DNA of 64,000 nt from the NCBI GenBank assembly GCA_029706075.1, contig JAINUG010000007.1, positions 6,821,501 through 6,885,500 on the forward strand, written 5' to 3'. This DNA comes from Aldrovandia affinis (taxonomy: Eukaryota; Chordata; Actinopteri; Notacanthiformes; Halosauridae). A model generated the notes under the pieces. That model saw only the letters and a list, made by a program, of their open reading frames with translations, did no database searches and was not told the origin of the DNA. Both the position numbers and the translations under genes were made by a program. This document shows positions 1 to 10,734 of this stretch, piece after piece (position 1 is the stretch's first letter; every line of letters starts with the position of its first letter).

Positions 1-27
1 GCGAGTCTTGTTGCATTGTTGTCCGCC

Positions 28-342
28 TCAAGTTCTCTCATAGTTCAATACACATGTAAGCATCAATTTTATCATTCCTCCCCCCAGAAGTATTCCTCCA
101 GTCACGGCGAGTGCCAGCATTAGATCAAAGATGGTTTGATTGAACTCGAACTCTATGCTTGTAGGATAGCCTTGTTTTGGGAATGGTGTCATTATTGAGA
201 TATCTACCATTGTTGTGATACTTACCACCAAAAGTCCTAATCCTGTAAGTACCATTAGTCCCACCTCCCTACAGTAGTCTGTGAAACTAAGCTCTTGTTT
301 CCTCCTCCTTCTCTCCTCCTGAACTATTCCTAATTGTGTCAT
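28..342 (-). pseudogene. env-like ORF start of the endogenous retrovirus
   Basis: This 104-codon frame overlaps the integrase end by about 55 nt in a different frame, as env does in gamma-like retroviruses. It has a basic patch (QEERRRRKQ) followed by a hydrophobic segment (VGLMVLTGLGLLVVSITTMV), like an env signal peptide, and a second hydrophobic segment near its end. It stops before the left edge. The call rests on position and hydropathy, not on a surface-protein motif. Confidence 0.45.
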
Positions 343-990
343 TGTCCTCCTGATCTGGGGTATCTGGTGTCACTGCGTGTAGTTCTTTTAATCTGTTACT
401 GGTTTGTGTGAGCGTGCGTGTGGGTGTGTCTGTTTTGGAACAGTGTGCGTAGTGGTGCCAAACCGTATCTCCCTCCTTTTGGACCCGAACAGCTCTGTCC
501 GAAGCTTCAGTCACCTGGTACGGTCCCGTCCAGGGTGGTTCTATCTCCAAATTGCGATAGGTGATAGGCTTTTCCCATCTAGGTATTATTTCTCTACAAA
601 TTATTATTTTTTATTTTTTATTTTTTATTTTTTTTTCCACAGTTGTGCATCAATTTTTGAGGTAGGGTATGCTTCTACTCAACCTGAGAATGGGTCAATC
701 ATTACTAAACAGCTCTTTTTCCCCTCACTTGGTGTGAGGTGGATGAAATCCATCATCCAAGATTCAAATAGTCAAAACATGTTAAACACCTTTTACAAAT
801 ATATATATATATATATTTTTTTTTTTAGTTTGTCACCCCAATCCGTATAACGTTTGTTTATCATATCTACCCTCCCTCCTCTTGAGACATGGCATATGCC
901 ATGACTCAACTCTGCAGCTATGGTAAACAAAGATCTCGGTAATACAGGTTTCTTTTCTGGGCCCACCTACAGGCCAGTTTCGTTCTCAGT
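287..990 (-). pseudogene. retroviral integrase, internally deleted
   Basis: Three pieces are visible. The N-terminal part (about 970-860) has LPRSLFTIAAELSHGICHVS, with the His pair of the zinc domain. The core start (about 760-640) has MMDFIHLTPSEGKK and CLVMIDPFSG, with the first catalytic Asp. The C-terminal domain (about 550-287) has PPWTGPYQVTEASDRAVRV. Between CREIIPRWEKPI and the C-terminal domain the rest of the core, including the other two catalytic acidic residues, is absent. AT-rich simple sequence interrupts the frame at 590-640 and 805-835. Confidence 0.78.
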
Positions 991-1112
991 ACATTTTGAT
1001 TCGCTTTTTATCTGGTCCTCTCGTCAGTGATTTGGGTTTCTAAAATGTCACATCAGTTCCAGTATCAATGGTCGCTTTGATATTGGTTTCACTTGTTGAA
1101 GTCATTCTTTTT

Positions 1113-1399
1113 TCAGGATCTATCCACATAGAAAGTTACTTCTGTGTCATGAATGGGTGTGTCCATTAACCCAGGGCGTGCTGCCACAGACCTAGATGTT
1201 TCAGCTACACAATCGTGAGGATCTCCATCCTCAGCAGTTGTCAGCAAGGTAGCCGGATTAAGTGTGGTGCATTTTACAATTGTTAGATTAGGCACTTAGT
1301 AGAGTCGCCATACAGCTCAGCTGTCTTGCTGGCGACAAGAATGTACGTTTTGTTTGCATTAGTAATACAGAAACTACATGTGGTACCATCAGTGTCATT
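1113..1399 (-). pseudogene. retroviral RNase H fragment
   Basis: The minus-strand frame includes LNPATLLTTAEDGDPHDCVAE and the RNase H entry TEVTFYVDRS (gamma-like RTs have an aspartate-bearing YTDGS there). It joins across the LINE to the RT connection piece ending at 2907. The tail is frameshifted, and the integrase start follows near 990. Confidence 0.72.
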
Positions 1400-1405
1400 A
1401 GTTGG

Positions 1406-2686
1406 TTGATAAATGATCAGTTGAAGGACTTTCTCCAAACAAACAATATTCTCTCCCCATATCAATCTGGTTTCAGGAAGCAACACAGTACCATCACAGC
1501 CTCCTTAAAAGTCACAAACGACCTAATAGAGTCACTGGACAACAACAAATTCTGCACAGCCCTCTTTGTTGACCTCTCCAAGGCCTTTGACACTGTGGAT
1601 CATTCCATCCTGAAACAAAGATTGTTGAATATTGGTCTGTCAAAACAAGCAGTTGGTTGGTTTGATAACTATCTGTCAGACAGAATGCAATGTACACATT
1701 TTAATGGTAGTTCTTCTACAATGTTAAATGTCTCCTCTGGTGTGCCCCAGGGCTCTGTTTTGGGTCCAATTTTGTTTACTATTTATGTGGATGTACTTGG
1801 CAGAAATGTCCCTGATGCCAATTTCCATTTCTATGCTGACGATACTGTCATTTATTGTTGTGGTTCCACCCTTGCTGAGGCCCTTGGCTACCTACAGACT
1901 GCTTTTAACTCTGTGGAACGTCAGCTTGTAGAACTGAAACTTGTTTTAAACGTTTCCAAAACCAATTGCATGATCTTTTCAAATGGCAGGAAGATACCTG
2001 AGCCCCCTCCCAGTGTATTCTCCCTACAAGGAAATGTGATTGATTTTGTGCCTTGCTACAAGTATCTGGGTGTTTTAATTGATGATCGGATTTCTTTTAA
2101 ATCTCATATAGAGAACCTGATCAAGAAATTAAAGCTTAAGCTGGGTTTCTTTTATCGCCACAGAACATCCTTTACATTTGCTGCCAGGAAGAAGTTGGTT
2201 GGTGCCACCTTTCTTCCCCTACTGGATTATGGCGACCTTCTTTATATGCATGCCCCTGCCAAATGTCTGCAATCTCTGGACTCTGTGTATCACGGTGCCC
2301 TGAGGTTTGTTACAGGTTGTAAAGCCCTCACTCACCATTGTACCCTATATGGCAGAGTTGAGTGGCCCTCATTGGCTGCACGTCGTCTCTCACACTGGCA
2401 CATTCTTGTGTATAAAGCCATTTTAGGTGTACTCCCCCAATATTTGTGTGGTTATATTTCGAGAACCCAGAGCACTTACTCCCTACGTTCCAACGATTGT
2501 TATCTGTTAAGTGTCCCCAGGGTTCGCACTGAATTCGGCAAGCACTCTTTCATGTACTTCGCACCTTCTGCCTGGAATTCACTGCAGAGCACCCTGAACT
2601 TGAAGGATCTTATTTCTTTAGGAACATTCAAAAATGTTATGAGTAACATAGAATCGGCCTCATACCGTTCTTGTTCTTGTTCATGA
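1406..2686 (+). CDS. LINE reverse transcriptase, 426-codon uninterrupted frame
   Basis: Non-LTR RT motifs are in order: SGFRKQHST (about 21-29), motif A FVDLSKAFDTVDH (54-66), motif B SSGVPQGSVLGPILF (110-124), motif C HFYADDTVIY (141-150), and the thumb region with YKYLGVLID. The C-terminal half has LDYGDLLYMHAP, GALRFVTG and the closing FGKHSFMYFAPSAWNSLQ. The frame is open from the 5' truncation point to TGA, with no stop or frameshift, so this is a young copy. No endonuclease is present and it cannot mobilise itself. The clade is Rex1/CR1/L2-like, and I cannot assign the family. Confidence 0.88.
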   Translation: MINDQLKDFLQTNNILSPYQSGFRKQHSTITASLKVTNDLIESLDNNKFCTALFVDLSKAFDTVDHSILKQRLLNIGLSKQAVGWFDNYLSDRMQCTHFNGSSSTMLNVSSGVPQGSVLGPILFTIYVDVLGRNVPDANFHFYADDTVIYCCGSTLAEALGYLQTAFNSVERQLVELKLVLNVSKTNCMIFSNGRKIPEPPPSVFSLQGNVIDFVPCYKYLGVLIDDRISFKSHIENLIKKLKLKLGFFYRHRTSFTFAARKKLVGATFLPLLDYGDLLYMHAPAKCLQSLDSVYHGALRFVTGCKALTHHCTLYGRVEWPSLAARRLSHWHILVYKAILGVLPQYLCGYISRTQSTYSLRSNDCYLLSVPRVRTEFGKHSFMYFAPSAWNSLQSTLNLKDLISLGTFKNVMSNIESASYRSCSCS

Positions 2687-2900
2687 AAGCCCCATTATCT
2701 AGCTCTATTGATTTGATCAGATTATATTTGGTTTATTTTTTGTTGTTTGACTTGGTGTTTTATGTAATTTTGCACTGTTTGTTTTAACTGTTGAAACTCA
2801 ATGTTTTAAAGCTGCTGTCTTGGCCAGGCTTCCCTTGGAAAAGAGATCATTGTGTCTCAATGGGACCGACCTGGTTAAATAAAGGCTAAATAAATAAAAA
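1407..2900 (+). mobile_element. 5'-truncated LINE inserted in the provirus
   Basis: A non-LTR element is flanked by the direct repeat AGTTGGT (1400-1406 and 2901-2907). The 3' UTR ends TTAAATAAAGGCTAAATAAAT, a common fish LINE tail. It carries an intact RT ORF to 2686. The orientation is opposite to the provirus. Removing it rejoins the retroviral RT connection and RNase H regions, so it inserted after the virus. Confidence 0.9.
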
Positions 2901-2974
2901 AGTTGGTATAATACTATGGTTTGTGAGGCTTTTACTGCTAATGCTGCTGCTTCTACAGCATGGCAGTCCTCGTG

Positions 2975-3486
2975 CTACAGGATCCAGTTCTGTGGAGTAA
3001 TAAGCAATTGGTCTTTGCTTACCTCCAAACCTGTTTTACCCTGCTCAAAGGCTTCGTTGACTTCAGGAGTCCATTTGATTGGATCTCGAGCCTCCATTGG
3101 TTCGCTGTAAATACAATCTAACAGTGGCTGCATCAATTGTGCATAATTACACATCCAGGTTCGGCAGAAATGTATCATTCCTAAAAAATATCATGTTTTT
3201 ATTTTATTTTAGGCTTGGGGCCTGCAGTATTGTTTTTTTTTTTTCTATCCTGTAAGGCTCGGCCTCGAGCTGAGATAGCGTGTCCCAGATATTTTACTTC
3301 TGGTCCACACCCCCCTTGCTTATCTCCTTGGCCTTGTGAGGCCGGAATGTCCAAACATGCCTTCTTCCGAGAAGGAGAGCAATTCAATATGTCGTCTACA
3401 TACAGGAGGGGAAAAAAATCACAGATACTGCCAAATGCCCAAAGTGCAAAATGCAAAATGCACACAGCACAGCGCAGATGGATCAT
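2975..3486 (-). pseudogene. retroviral reverse transcriptase fragment
   Basis: Frame 3486-3199 contains LLYVDDILNCSPS (the YVDD catalytic loop of gamma-type RT) and KYLGHAISARGRALQD (the KYLG thumb motif). After a frameshift, 3178-2975 carries the connection region (CNYAQLMQPLLDCIYS, KWTPEVNEAFEQGK, LLITPQ). The fingers and palm upstream (3500-4500) are too decayed to read. The downstream part resumes beyond the LINE at 1407-2900. Confidence 0.82.
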
Positions 3487-5053
3487 TCATTTTTAGATTC
3501 TTCGCTGTCTACAATGAATGCGTCATTTTTTACTTTGAGCCCAGAGTGTTTGCGGAACATCATACAATACCTAATTATTTCTCTGATGTAAACTAGGATG
3601 GTCATCGGAAAGAGCCAGCAGCGTGCTGTACGGTTCAAATTGCAGTTGTGTATGCACACAGCTTTGTACAGGCAAAGAATGATATTTTTACAACCTTGGA
3701 TCTCTGTCCAGCAGCTGGACTCAGCATGCTGCGTTCTTTTACCCATTTTTTGTAAACATCATCTTTATTTAATTGTTTATTCTGTGTTTGTCTCAGCCAC
3801 ATTTCGGCGAATAACAGTCCATATTTAATATTTAATATAATATAATATTATTATATATAATACTTAGTTCCATATTTCTTTTGCTTAGCTTTATCCACTT
3901 AGATTCACAATCTTGCCACATTGCGGGACCTTCAACTCCCAAACTTTTCTTTCCACATGCTCAACCCAATCTCCTGCCCCCGTAAACCTCAATTCCATTT
4001 CCCTTAAATCCTGAGGCAGGTAAACTTAACCATCACTTTCTTTTACACCCAACAACAACCACAACCACCTTTGCTATTACACTTTTATTCACTCATAGTC
4101 ATTCGCAATTGCATTCATATCACATTCATTTTTATTCACTCATACTATGAATAAACACTCCACCTCTTAGAAAACAATTCCTCACAAGACTTGTACTTCT
4201 CCATCTCTGGGAGAAGTTCGTATCTTTTGGCAAGGCACACTGTTCTGACCTCTGTGGTTTAATTAACTCTCTGCAAAAACATTCCTAAGAAACACACAGC
4301 TTTGTGCCTATCTCTTTTGGCACAGCGCCACACCTTGTGCCAGCGTGAGAAGAGGTTCAAATACTATTTTGAACAGAAACAGAATTTCTCTATCAATCCC
4401 TCCTTTTTATGATTTTATTCCATATAGTCATAAAACATTTATCAAATACTTACCCTCGAGCGGTAAGTGTCACATACAATTACTCCGCCCAAATCCTCCT
4501 AAACTTCCTCCAGTCTGTACACTAGGGAACAGCTCCATGAGCGGGACTATTCTTTTACACTGGTGTCCCGCTTACCCCACCTAACATTAATTGTCCAGAA
4601 AACAGTCTCACCCTTTATCTCAGTTCAGGATGGTGTCATCCACCACAGACTCCGCAGTTTCCAATGTGGGGCTTCCAATCCTCCTACGAGAATAGAAGGG
4701 ATGGGTTCCCTAACCATCTATGATGGTCCAGTGCACTGTTCCATTGGAATTGCTGCGGCCCATCTGATGGACGTTTATCATCTCATTAATTTAAAACTGG
4801 TTGTTTAATACTTGCTATTCAAAGGAAGCGAGACTGTGATCTTAAATTTGGAGGTTTTATAATTGCTTCGCATGAAGAACATCAGAGTATTTAAATAGTA
4901 ATAATAATAATACATCTCTCTCCCTTGAGATCCCTTTTGGCTGTAGGAATTTCACCCATTCGCTTGAATTAAACCTTATTTATTTAGCGCCCCAAACACA
5001 CGTTTTATCTTCCCAGCATCTGTGTTTTTCTATACATTGGGATGGGGGTCCCT

Positions 5054-5113
5054 CTAATTTACGAATCTCTTAATTGTCGATACTGTGGCCCCCGTGTCAA
5101 CCATAAATTCCAT
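5054..5113 (-). pseudogene. retroviral protease active-site fragment
   Basis: A short minus-strand frame encodes MVDTGATVS, the aspartic-protease D-T-G-A motif, just downstream of the Gag fragment and before RT. Stops follow at once. The retroviral order Gag-protease-RT is preserved. Confidence 0.65.
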
Positions 5114-5154
5114 TTAGTTTTGTCCAAATTTTGCTTTAATCATTGGGGGAGTCA

Positions 5155-5714
5155 TTACGGGTACTTTCGCTGTGTGATGCTCTGGGCCCCGTCAATACAG
5201 GGGTTCCTCCTTTCCCCAATATTCCTGTACTGGTGCTTTACTGGTGGCCCTTGTGGCCTGGGACCTGCTGTCCAACCTGGTGTTCTAGGTGGACCCCCTT
5301 GCGGCCTTCCCATAGCTCCCCTGCCTCTACCACTACCTCGCCCCTCTGGGCCCTGGGCCTGTGGCCATCCCCACGGGCCTGTTTCGACAATTACGTAATA
5401 TGTGTCCTGGCCATCCACAGAACCAGCAGACTATAGGACCTCAGAATAGCCCCCTTCTGTTGGAATGAGGGTGCTGGGTATTGTGGCTGACCTTGCCAGC
5501 CTGCTGTCATTGTCTGGTGTGGGGGTGGCTGAGTTGCAGCCACCTGTTGAAATGGTGGGGGCTGTGCCGTAACCACTGGTGCCTCCATGACTGCTTTTGC
5601 CTTTTTGTGTCCGCCTTCCTTCGCTGTGTTTTTATATTCTAAGACCCACCAGGCCTTTTGCAGTACCAGGGGCACATTAGACCCTGGACCTCCCTCACCT
5701 GCCATGTTTAGCAC
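5155..5714 (-). pseudogene. retroviral Gag fragment (capsid-nucleocapsid region)
   Basis: A 107-codon frame (5714-5391) rich in Gln and Pro (AQPPPFQQ, QPPPHQT) is followed in another frame (to 5155) by an Arg/Gly/Pro-rich basic stretch (GRGSGRGRGAMGRPQGG). This resembles the end of gamma/epsilon-like Gag leading into nucleocapsid. No intact zinc knuckle was found. The upstream Gag part cannot be recognised in the 2.8 kb between here and the leader. A frameshift near 5400 separates the two pieces. Confidence 0.55.
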
Positions 5715-8495
5715 CTCGCTTGGTGTTTGAAGTTGCGATCTATTTTATTCCAGTTATTTAATACTGCTTATTTAGAGAGGCGTCCCTCCGTAAATATATT
5801 GTATATTACGCGTAATAAACTAGGTTGTTATTTTATCTATATTTATCTTTATTTAGTAACGAACAATTCGCGCATTCTCTCTTTTTTTTTTTTTAGAAAT
5901 GTACACGAGCGAATGACTCACTGTGTTACAAAACTGTACCGAAGCGGTGCCTCATAGCACTTAGAATGAAAACCGGGAAAATAAAATAAAACTCCTGAGG
6001 GCGCAGATGTAATACACTTTGATGTTAATAAATCCAATATAAGGAAAATGGTTTATTAAAAACCAAGAGCAACCATAAAAATGTTTGAAAGTGCCCCTAA
6101 GAATGAAAAGAATTGAAAGCCGAAAAAATTTTCAACTGGTGAGATGAAAACAGTCTCTGTCTGCCACTCTCACTCCTACTAGCCCCCACCTTTTCCAAAT
6201 TGAGTTTCCTGCTGCTCTGTTTGCCCGCTGCCTATTTGTCTCAACACGCTAAAAACAGTATTCCTAGAATATCTATTTGAAGGGACGAAATAATTAAAAC
6301 ATGGGAAAGGTTGTATTTAAATTCCGGAGACCAGGGAAACAGATAACAAATCAAAACTGCTGCAAAGATTACGCATTCAAGTAAGAATGCTTGAAAGTAC
6401 ACTAAAATGGAAAAAATCTAAGCTCATACACGTTCCTGAACAGTATCGAAATATCAGGACAAAATATAGAACATTTGTAATTATAAGACTCACTTAGAAT
6501 GGTTGAACTGAATGGTCTTTAAAGAATCTAACTATCAATGTCCCAAACTACAAATGAAACGCTACCGGTGCGCTAAACTGAAATTATGATGGAGGTGAGA
6601 TAAAATAACTAACAGACCAGAACAAGGAAAATTTGCCAACAAAATGCTGAACTCCGTAAACTAAACTATTAAGAAAGTTTGTCGAACAAAGACCTTTAAA
6701 ACATTCCCGAAGCGGTGTTTCAACTCCTTATATTTCTATATAATATACGCCATTTAGCAGACGCTTTCCTCCAACTGTACATAAGCAATGTATTTTGTTT
6801 CTCACACTTTGTCTCACATTGACACAATTCGGTACAAACTCTCGCAACGGACAACTTCCCACTTTGTCTTCTCCCCTACTCTAAACTCTGTATGTATGCA
6901 AACAGAGTGTCCCTCTTCAATACCATCCACTTAGCGTTTTGTTGCAACACATGAAACACAATCAACACATCATTTTTCATGCTCTTATATCTACATTTCT
7001 AAATTAAGACTTGTCCCCATGTATTCTAGTAGGGCCAGTAGTGCGTGTTTTTACTTTCTTTATTGTGGAAACGGGTGCTCCTATATGTCATTTATTCATT
7101 TTATATGTCCCTTATTTCGGGCTCATTCGACTATAAATCGGGGCTCATTCCACGGCCCTTATCCTACTGGACCCGTGGTCTCGACAAGTCTTATTGTATT
7201 ATTAACGTAAACTATATACTTATAATAACAATATTACAATTCCACTTTCCAAAAATCTCTTATCTGTAATACTGTAGGCTGTCTAGCATTTAGCAAGTAT
7301 CTCATACATCGCGTGCGCTATTTTACAAGACAAAATGACTTACACCTGTACAGCAACTTCGCGATTGCGAAGACATTTATAGAAAAGTTCGCGAAACGCG
7401 CACAAGATCACATAAATGCAAACTAGCCCTGCACATGATCCCAGATCTCGTAAAGCACATGAAAACCCCATTTACACTTAGAATATTCGCAGGCGCCATT
7501 TGAGCTCACAACACACTTCTCACAAAATTGCCGGCATATTCCTACGTTTTGACCTATTTTGGACTGCCTTTTTGCCAGTCCTAATTTATTTATTTGAATC
7601 TAGACATACAAACTTCAATGATTTCCCTTTTGCCAATCCTAATTTTGTATTTTAAACAAGACACACGAACCACAATAATTTCCCAAATTGCCAATGTCAA
7701 TAATGTGAATATTGCATGCAGTCCACCGAGTGTTCTAATCTCTCGACTCAAGCCGTGTGTGACTATGGGTTGAGAGATTTAACTACTCAGCACTGCGACG
7801 TACAATATCCTTTCAGCGTCGTGTATATAAGAAAAACCCTCCAGTTTCAATCGCTAGAATTGTCGCAATGATCAGGTGCAAACCCTTGAACTTCACTCCA
7901 ATTAACAGTATTGTGTGTCAGCACTGGGTGTATGCTGCGTATTAACACATCAATACTCAAGCGCTTGAAATGCCCCCCTTACCACAGAAGTGGATTTGCA
8001 CAGTTTTGTCAGCTGACAGAAATGAAAAAACAAAAAACGGGGAAAAAATATGCAGAGAGACAACTGCTAAACTAATAGTTTATATTTTAAAGTTGAGATC
8101 CTGACCCGTTGTTAATTATTTGACTATGCCCGTATCTACCTCTTTTCTTTTTCTTAACAGGTCAGGTGATACCAGTATCGTGGGTCTCTCCCCACACACC
8201 ACTTCACTTTAGACTGTACGTATTTACCCTAGGCCCGTCCTTGCTCACAAATTGTCTGCCTTGAATCAACTGGCCACGCGCAGTTCCAATCGACTCGCAA
8301 ACTACTTGTATTTGAGTTCGAGATCGCCCGTACGTCTCCCCTAACTATTTAAACTAATGTTGTGTCTCTGTATATCATTGCGTTACAATCTATTTGTCTC
8401 TCTTAATATAACAAACAATTCCCTAAATTTAGACCTTCTCATCCAACAGTCAGACACTTCACTCCTAGACTAATGCAGAATTTTATGAAAAAGGT
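5715..8495. other. unassigned AT-rich stretch inside the provirus
   Basis: About 2.8 kb lies between the leader and the recognisable Gag fragment, where matrix/capsid coding should be. It has no ORF over about 75 codons with retroviral similarity on either strand. GAAGCGGTG occurs at 5940 and 6710, and two AATAAA-like runs on the minus strand lie near 6030-6060. It may be a decayed Gag region, a large insertion, or both. Confidence 0.4.
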
Positions 8496-8499
8496 TTCT

Positions 8500-8509
8500 G
8501 CTTACCTGT
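8500..8509 (-). other. leader splice donor of the endogenous retrovirus
   Basis: The minus strand reads GACAG/GTAAG, a near-perfect splice donor about 115 nt after the LTR. This is where simple retroviruses place the major donor used to make env mRNA. Confidence 0.5.
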
Positions 8510-8604
8510 CAGATTGGCGCCAGTAAGTGTCGGACTTATCAGTGATCAGGTATGCTTGCCATTCCGCCGTTGCGGCGAACCGCATTGCGCTCCTCGCTCC
8601 TTAA

Positions 8605-8618
8605 CGTCGGGGCCACCA
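8605..8618 (-). other. retroviral primer-binding-like site
   Basis: Three bases after the LTR the minus strand reads TGGTGGCCCCGACG, a TGG-initial tRNA-complement-like sequence in the position of a retroviral PBS. I cannot assign the tRNA with certainty. Confidence 0.6.
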
Positions 8619-8621
8619 AAT

Positions 8622-9129
8622 TGTTAGCGTCGTGTATCAAAGGAGGCGTTGAGGAGGCAAAATGCTAAGACCCAATAATTCTTAACTCAGAATTTATTAG
8701 AGACAAGTAGAAAGTAACAGGAATCAAAAGCAAGCTACACAAATCTCTCAATTCATTTGTCCAGCTGTCTTCCGGGGAGCGCTTCTCCTCGGCCGTCTTG
8801 AAACTCTTCTTTAACTCAAAATCAGGTCTTTGCTGATTGGCTGACGTTTTCCCAGGTCCTCCAATCGGCAAGCCACTTACGTCAGCGTGTCTTCCTATCG
8901 GTTCAGACTGTCCAATTAGCAACATCATCTCTTTGAAGACAAAGAACGCTGTCTTTGGTCTTATCAAACTCTTGTGAGAACTGGAGAGGAATTCAGCCTT
9001 ATCAAGAACAGATTAAAAGAACTCAGAATAACAACACAAGGGCTAGTTTGCCACTTTCTGCGAATTAATGAGCTCTGCACATTCATTCACAGTTAGGTCA
9101 GAATAAAAACGTACTAATAAATTCCCACA
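8622..9129 (-). repeat. 5' LTR of the endogenous retrovirus
   Basis: On the minus strand it runs from TGTGGGAATT (9129) to GCTAACA (8622), so it has TG...CA ends and is 508 bp. An AATAAA signal lies at 8698-8693, about 70 nt before the end, as expected for R/U5. At 9130 the sequence changes abruptly to L2-like LINE coding sequence, which fixes the outer boundary. The second LTR would lie left of the window. Confidence 0.75.
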
Positions 9130-10165
9130 ATGCCTGGCTGACATCTCCGCATGGATGTCCACCCACCACCTGAAGCTGAACCTGGGGAAGACAGAGCTGC
9201 TCTTCCTCCCAGCGAAGGGCTCCCCGATGATTGATGCGTCAATCACCGTGGAAGGCTCCATAGTGTCTCCGTCCCAGTCTGCCAGGAGTCTTGGGGTAAC
9301 CCTGGACAACCAGCTGTGCTTCTCGAGCCATATTGCAGCGATCACTCGGACCTGCCGTTTCTCCCTCCACAACATCCGGAGGATCCGACCGTTCCTCACC
9401 TAAGAGGCCACGCAACTCCTGGTCCAGACCCTGGTGATCTCACGTCTGGACTACTGCAATTCCTTGCTGGCAGGCCTTCCGGCCTGCGCCATCAAGCCAC
9501 TGCAACTAGTCCAGAACGCTGCCGCTCGTCTGGTGTTCAACCAGCCGAAGTTCACCCACGTCACCTCTCTGCACTGGCTCCTCATCGCAGCACGCATCAG
9601 ATTCAAGTCACTGGTGCTTGCTTTTCAAGCGGCCAGAGGTACTGCTCCCCCATACCTCCAGTCACTCATCACTCCCTACACACCTCCCAGACCCCTCCGC
9701 TCCGCCTCCTCTGGTAAACTGACTGTCCCTTCCCTCCGGGCGCCTGGCAGCCACTCCTCGCGGTCTCGCCTCTTCTCTGTCCTGATCCCTCGCTGGTGGA
9801 ACGACCTTCCACAATCGGTCAGGACCGCAGAATCACTTGCGATCTTCCGCAAGAGACTCAAATCCCACCTCTTCAGACTCCACTACCACTGAACTCTGTC
9901 CATCTAGCTAAATTGTATTCACCAACTGTTTACTTGTTCAACACTATACTCTCTCCCCCCCCCACCAAAAAAACACTAACCTTTTCCTTCCCGCTGTTAC
10001 AGGTGTTACAGGTGTGGTATGCAGATGCCTGCAATGATGTCTATTGCTGTATTCCTGCACTGATCTCGTGCGCTAACTATGATTGTTCCTACCATGTATT
10101 AATGCACATCTTGTAAGTCGCTCTGGATAAGAGCGTCTGCTAAATGCTTAAAATGTAAATGTAAT
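9130..10165 (+). mobile_element. L2-like LINE 3' part (family X, copy 1)
   Basis: RT C-terminal coding with frameshifts: CLADISAWMSTHHLKLNLGK (from 9131), then ISRLDYCNSLLAGLPACAIK, LQLVQNAAARLVF, and LFSVLIPRWWNDLPQSVRTAESL to 9892. The 3' UTR ends with GTCGCTCTGGATAAGAGCGT CTGCTAAATG (about 10116-10147), a tail shared with many fish L2 elements and SINEs. Two more copies of the family lie at 55168-56523 and 61765-62655. The abrupt left edge at 9130 is the retroviral insertion point, so the 5' part should continue left of the provirus. Confidence 0.88.
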
Positions 10166-10199
10166 GTATATGAAGTAAAAAGTATGTAGTCGGGCTTGA

Positions 10200-10712
10200 T
10201 GGGAACGAGATTCACTTTCTAGACACATTTTCGGGGTTCACCTTACGGCCTATCAGGAGAAATGGAAGGCACACCAAGAATTCACAGAATCAATCAGGAT
10301 CATTGCTGACAGCTGCGAATCATTACCGGGAGGATATTTAACCAGCCGGCTTTCTCTGTTTCGGCGCTTGGACATTATCTAGCTTAGCTTTGTAGTACCT
10401 ACTGTGCTTAGTGTTGCTTGCCTTTTGCTAATTTTTTTGTTTGTGGGCTTTGTTTATTATATTTCCAGTATTTAGTTTATTCCATGTTTTTGTGGAATAC
10501 AAAAGTGGATTTACCGTTTTACTTGTTTTGTTTGTTCCTGATCGCTGGTTATTTTGGTTTGTTTTGTTTATGTCTTTTCGTGTCTTCGCAGACACAGATT
10601 TTGCTTTCGTTTCCTGTAGACGTTTAAAGATAATAAATATCTTAAACGCATTTCCGCATTCTGGGTCTCTCGCTCACCTGGACTTGGTTCCACACCTACA
10701 ACATTCCTGACA
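10200..10712 (+). repeat. solo or truncated LTR, sushi-like 3' end
   Basis: The non-coding T-rich segment has AATAAAT near 10632 and ends GCATTTCCGCATTCTGGGTC ... CCTGACA at 10712. This resembles the end of the sushi LTR at 63388 (GCATTTCTGGGTCC...CCTGACA). No internal region follows. The left end is unclear, because a clear TGT start was not found. Confidence 0.45.
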
Positions 10713-10734
10713 TACACCCCTTTTTTCTTGTTTA

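Larger units (their letters stand above)
1..9129 (-). mobile_element. endogenous retrovirus, gamma/epsilon-like, 5' half to env
   Basis: A decayed provirus reads right to left: 5' LTR (8622-9129), primer-binding-like site, leader with splice donor, Gag fragment (5714-5155), protease DTGAT (about 5098), RT with YVDD (3486-2975), RNase H (1399-1113), integrase pieces (990-287), then an env-like start (342-28) overlapping the pol end, and off the left edge. The order and the pol/env overlap are those of simple gamma-like retroviruses. Stops and frameshifts are spread throughout, and a LINE interrupts it at 1407-2900. It inserted into an L2-like LINE that resumes at 9130. Confidence 0.88.

Noticed and set aside
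404..850. 148-codon plus-strand ORF
   Set aside because: It runs antisense across retroviral integrase pieces and through AT simple repeats. It has no domain.
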